Of a stretch of 64,000 nt of DNA, positions 61,844 through 64,000 are shown one piece after another. Positions within the stretch are counted from its first letter, which is position 1, and every line of letters starts with the position of its first letter. The notes under the pieces were generated by a model. The model made no database searches, was not told the DNA's origin, and saw nothing but the letters and a program-made list of their open reading frames with translations. Location of the stretch: the NCBI GenBank assembly GCA_023381645.1, contig JAMCRJ010000051.1, positions 1 to 64,000 on the forward strand. The letters run 5' to 3'. The stretch is from Gammaproteobacteria bacterium. Lineage in GTDB: Bacteria > Pseudomonadota > Gammaproteobacteria > Acidithiobacillales > Acidithiobacillaceae. The position numbers were made by a program, and so were the translations under genes.

Positions 61844-62186
61844 GGAGTGGGCCGATAAGCCGGGTTCTGTCGTGGACGACCATTCCTCTAGGCCTGAACT
61901 TACGCGCAGGCTCCAGCAACCTACCCGCGTGCACCGCGGGCCACGGTATCGCACGCCTATTTGGTCTTGCTCCAGGCGGGGTTTTCCCTGCCATTCCCGT
62001 CGCCGGAAATGCGGTGCGCTCTTGCCGCACCTTTTCACCCTTACCGGCGCTTGCGCGCTTTGGCGGTATATTTTCTGTGGCACTTTCCGTAGGCTCACGC
62101 CTCCCGGCCGTTAGCCGGCGCCTTGCCCTATGGAGCCCGGACTTTCCTCCCCGGATTGCTCCGCGGCGGTCGTCTGGCCCACTCCG
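61844..62186 (-). ncRNA. rnpB: RNase P RNA (bacterial type A)
   Basis: The minus strand carries the whole catalytic RNA of RNase P, which trims tRNA 5' leaders. The conserved GAGGAAAGTCCGGGCTCC is at 62132-62149, followed by CCACAGAAAATATACCGCC, GGTAAGGGTGAAAAGGTGC and AGAGGAATGGTCGTC. It closes with ACAGAACCCGGCTTATCGG near 61852-61870. The P1 helix is visible: 62176-62185 pairs perfectly with 61844-61853. The length is about 343 nt, slightly short for type A. A near-consensus promoter lies directly upstream and mraZ lies downstream in the same direction. Exact ends are inferred from P1. Confidence 0.96.
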
Positions 62187-62192
62187 TTGCGG

Positions 62193-62221
62193 ATCATACG
62201 CGTTTTGAAGGCTCCTGTCAG
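62193..62221 (-). promoter_or_regulatory. rnpB promoter
   Basis: On the minus strand CTGACA (62216-62221), a 17-bp spacer and TATGAT (62193-62198) each match 5 of 6 consensus bases. The start would be 7 bp downstream, at the 5' end of the RNA (about 62185). Confidence 0.85.
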
Positions 62222-62333
62222 AAGAAAAACGCGGAGCCGGATTCCGCGCACTATACTCCCTATGCTGGGTGCGTAGGTGTAGGTGGCGGCAGGACGCTGT
62301 TCAGTGCGGGGCTGCGGAAAGGAGCGAAGTGAC

Positions 62334-62600
62334 ATGATCAATGATAGTTTTCTCGACGAATCAAGGGAAGTGCCATCGACGACACCGATGGAACGGGTGG
62401 TCGCCTGGTCCGTTTTCCGGAGCCGTGAGGAGGCGCGGAATCTGGTGGAGCACGTCTATCTCGCCCCAGGGCAAAGCCTCGTCGGTGGCCATGGGCAGGA
62501 CAGTGTTGCGCCATACTGGTGGGTGGGAGTGCAGGTGCCGGACGTCAGCCATTGGGGGAACGCGACCGCGGTCCATAAACACGGTCGCCTCGGAGACTGA
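62334..62600 (+). CDS. Small protein of unknown function
   Basis: This encodes 88 residues that I do not recognise. The start at 62334 has AAAGGAG 9 nt upstream, a strong ribosome site; the frame is open to 62283. Features are ERVVAWSVFRSREEARNLVEHVYL (probably a helix) and a Trp/Gly-rich end (PYWWVGVQVPDVSHWG). It is divergent from rnpB and its last 56 bp overlap the 3' end of the cca gene on the other strand, so part of the sequence is under double constraint. No function is claimed. Confidence 0.5.
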   Translation: MINDSFLDESREVPSTTPMERVVAWSVFRSREEARNLVEHVYLAPGQSLVGGHGQDSVAPYWWVGVQVPDVSHWGNATAVHKHGRLGD

Positions 62601-63915
62601 GTTCGGGCAGGCGTCGGCGCAGTTCCGCCATGAGGCGCTCGCGATCATGGCAAGCACCCACCACCTGCAGTTCGTGGGCAAGGGCCAGCGCCTTGCCCAA
62701 CTGCGGTCCGGGGGGGAGTCCCAGCGCCATCAGGTCAGGCCCCTTCAGCAATGGTTTTGGCAGACGGGGCCAGGCATTCATCTCCTGCCAGAGCCTGCGG
62801 GCGGTATCTATGGCCGGTGGGTGCTCCCTGCCTGCCCCGCGCGCGTCCGCCAGGGCGACATCCAGCAGTAAGGAGAGGTCAGGAACCTGCAGCGCAAGGT
62901 GGGCATAGGCAGCGCGCCCGGCGCCATCGCGGTACAGGGCGTAGGGAGCGCCGTGCCAGCGAATGATCGGCAGTATCTGACGGCTGAGGTGTGTGCCCGG
63001 AAAATAGCGGCCCAGAAAAGACTCGGCGGCGGTGCGTGCTTGTTCATGCCCGAAGGCGCGCCAGCGACCCTGAGGGTCGCGCCGGGTGGTGCTGGCTTTG
63101 CCGAGATCGTGCAGCAGGGCGCCGAGCATGAGGATGATATCGCGCGACCGGTCGCCGCTGCGTAGTTGGCCGGCAGCAGCCAGTACTCGCCCCGTATGTA
63201 TCCATACGTCGCCTTCCGGGTGGGCATCGGGACGCTGGGGTACGGCCTGCAGGGCATGGAGTTCGGGGAATCGGGTGACAGCGCCGGTAAGGGCGAGACT
63301 ATCCCATGCCCGGATCAAGTGCTGGCCGCGCAGAAGCAGCGACTCCCACTCCTTGCGCAGACGTTCTCCAGGGACTTGCTGCAGGCGGGGCGCCAGTTGG
63401 CGGCAGAGGGTGGCAGTCCGGGCTTCGATGGAAAATCCGAGCTGGCCCGCCAGTCGGGCGGCGCGGAAAACGCGCAGGGGGTCCTCGCCGAAACTGTCCA
63501 CCGACACCACGCGCAGCCGCCGGGCGTGGAGGTCGTCCACACCGCCAAAGTGGTCCAGCAGACGCTGCGTCCGCCAGTCCCAGACCAGGGCGTTGACCGA
63601 AAAATCCCGCCGCTGCGCGGCGATCTCCCAGGGCAGGTGGGGGTCGATATGCCCGCCCTGGGCCTGGGGTAGGGCAATCTCCGCACCCGCTACCACCCAC
63701 ACTGCACAGCGGCCGCCTACCCGATGAGCGCCAAAAGGCATCAGACACTCGCCCAGGCGTGTCTCGCTCAACCCGTGAATTTCCAGATCCCAGTCGTGGG
63801 CGGCCAGACCCAGCAGGGCATCCCGCGGCGTGCCGCCCACCACCAGGACTTCTGCTCCGGCCCGCTGCAGTGCCGTGAGAACCGGTGTCAGCGCGGCAGG
63901 TGGTTCGAGGAGCAT
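62545..63915 (-). CDS. cca: CCA-adding enzyme with HD domain
   Basis: This encodes 456 residues of a class II tRNA nucleotidyltransferase. VVGGTPRDALLGLAAHDWDLEI is the head-domain signature with the catalytic Asp pair (DWD). RRDFSVNALVWDW binds the incoming nucleotide, and EDPLRVFRAARLAGQLGF is the neck. An HD domain follows (LGALLHDLGKAST). It adds or repairs the CCA tail of tRNA; the poly(A) polymerase family is the alternative, but the HD domain favours CCA. It starts 5 bp after the stop of the partial gene upstream. Confidence 0.9.
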   Translation of the reverse strand: MLLEPPAALTPVLTALQRAGAEVLVVGGTPRDALLGLAAHDWDLEIHGLSETRLGECLMPFGAHRVGGRCAVWVVAGAEIALPQAQGGHIDPHLPWEIAAQRRDFSVNALVWDWRTQRLLDHFGGVDDLHARRLRVVSVDSFGEDPLRVFRAARLAGQLGFSIEARTATLCRQLAPRLQQVPGERLRKEWESLLLRGQHLIRAWDSLALTGAVTRFPELHALQAVPQRPDAHPEGDVWIHTGRVLAAAGQLRSGDRSRDIILMLGALLHDLGKASTTRRDPQGRWRAFGHEQARTAAESFLGRYFPGTHLSRQILPIIRWHGAPYALYRDGAGRAAYAHLALQVPDLSLLLDVALADARGAGREHPPAIDTARRLWQEMNAWPRLPKPLLKGPDLMALGLPPGPQLGKALALAHELQVVGACHDRERLMAELRRRLPELSLRGDRVYGPRSRSPNG

Positions 63916-63920
63916 GGTGA

Positions 63921-64000
63921 TCAGCCCTTGCCGCTGCCCATTTGCGTCAGCAGAGCCGCGTAATGCTCGGCGACGACGCGCCGTTTCACTTTGAGGGTGG
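63921..64000 (-). CDS. 3' end of an AMP-forming acyl-CoA synthetase (partial)
   Basis: Only the last 25 or so codons are in the window, ending TLKVKRRVVAEHYAALLTQM before GSGKG and the stop at 63921. The segment T-L-K-V-K-R-R-V-V is typical of the C-terminal domain of long-chain acyl-CoA synthetases, whose final Lys region takes part in adenylation. The rest lies beyond 64000. The assignment rests on a short stretch and is tentative. Confidence 0.5.
   Translation of the reverse strand, partial: TLKVKRRVVAEHYAALLTQMGSGKG

Noticed and set aside
62252..62257. TATACT on the plus strand as a promoter for the 88-residue protein
   Set aside because: No usable -35 box is found at the right distance.
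1..64000. CRISPR arrays, insertion sequences, tRNA or rRNA genes, prophage
   Set aside because: No regularly spaced repeats, transposase frames with terminal repeats, cloverleaf sequences or phage structural genes were recognised by reading. A tRNAscan-SE and ISfinder search would be decisive.

Overview
This window is chromosomal DNA of a GC-rich Gram-negative proteobacterium. Overall protein character, a VIT/CCC1-type ferrous-iron transporter and the gene arrangements suggest an Acidithiobacillus-like acidophile, but that assignment is inference from memory of such genomes and was not tested by a search. The region is densely packed and almost entirely core metabolism and cell-envelope biology. 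I saw no insertion sequence, CRISPR array, prophage block, tRNA or 16S/23S rRNA gene. One RNA gene, the RNase P RNA, is clear.

Layout: 0-4 kb is the most accessory-looking part, with an unknown secreted protein, a Bro-N-like DNA-binding protein, a short spermidine-synthase-like enzyme, a rhodanese, a DUF423 membrane protein and the VIT-type metal transporter. 4.5-7.3 kb holds a MIP channel, a histidine phosphatase and speE/speD, the latter two separated by a strong terminator. 7.6-12.8 kb is an mlaFEDCB lipid-transport operon that continues into an orphan ABC-2 ATPase, an S4 RNA-binding protein and pdxA. 12.9-17.3 kb carries an HNH nuclease, rsmA, a YbjN protein, a SPOR-domain protein and argS. 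17.4-20 kb is a divergent MFS/LysR pair. 20-25.9 kb has prmB, two exonuclease III genes, rlmJ, a GST, hemH and slyD.

25.9-35 kb is a plus-strand run: anmK, aroE, pilB, pilS, pilR, pilD, coaE, zapD, followed by fbp. It encodes type IV pilus assembly and its two-component regulation, but pilC is missing from its usual place between pilB and pilD. 36-42.3 kb has a TraT-like lipoprotein, sspB, a lytic transglycosylase, and aroQ-accB-accC-prmA-DUF3426-fis. 42.5-43.9 kb is a divergent HxlR regulator and a ferritin-like di-iron protein of the acyl-ACP desaturase type, sharing a palindromic control region.

44-61.5 kb is a complete, tightly overlapping dcw cluster on the minus strand: mraZ, rsmH, ftsL, ftsI, murE, murF, mraY, murD, ftsW, murG, murC, murB, ddl, ftsQ, ftsA, ftsZ. 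It makes peptidoglycan precursors and the divisome. Its promoter (TTGACA, 17-bp spacer, TAACCT) and a three-repeat MraZ box with 10-bp period are readable directly upstream of mraZ. Next to it in the same orientation lies rnpB with its own near-consensus promoter, then an unknown 88-residue protein, a CCA-adding enzyme and the 3' end of an acyl-CoA synthetase cut by the window edge.

I did not find a convincing new multi-gene system. The best leads are the Bro-N-like gene with a decayed duplication beside it, the terminator between speD and speE, the orphan ABC-2 ATPase in the mla operon, the pil cluster without pilC, and the palindromes between the HxlR and di-iron genes.
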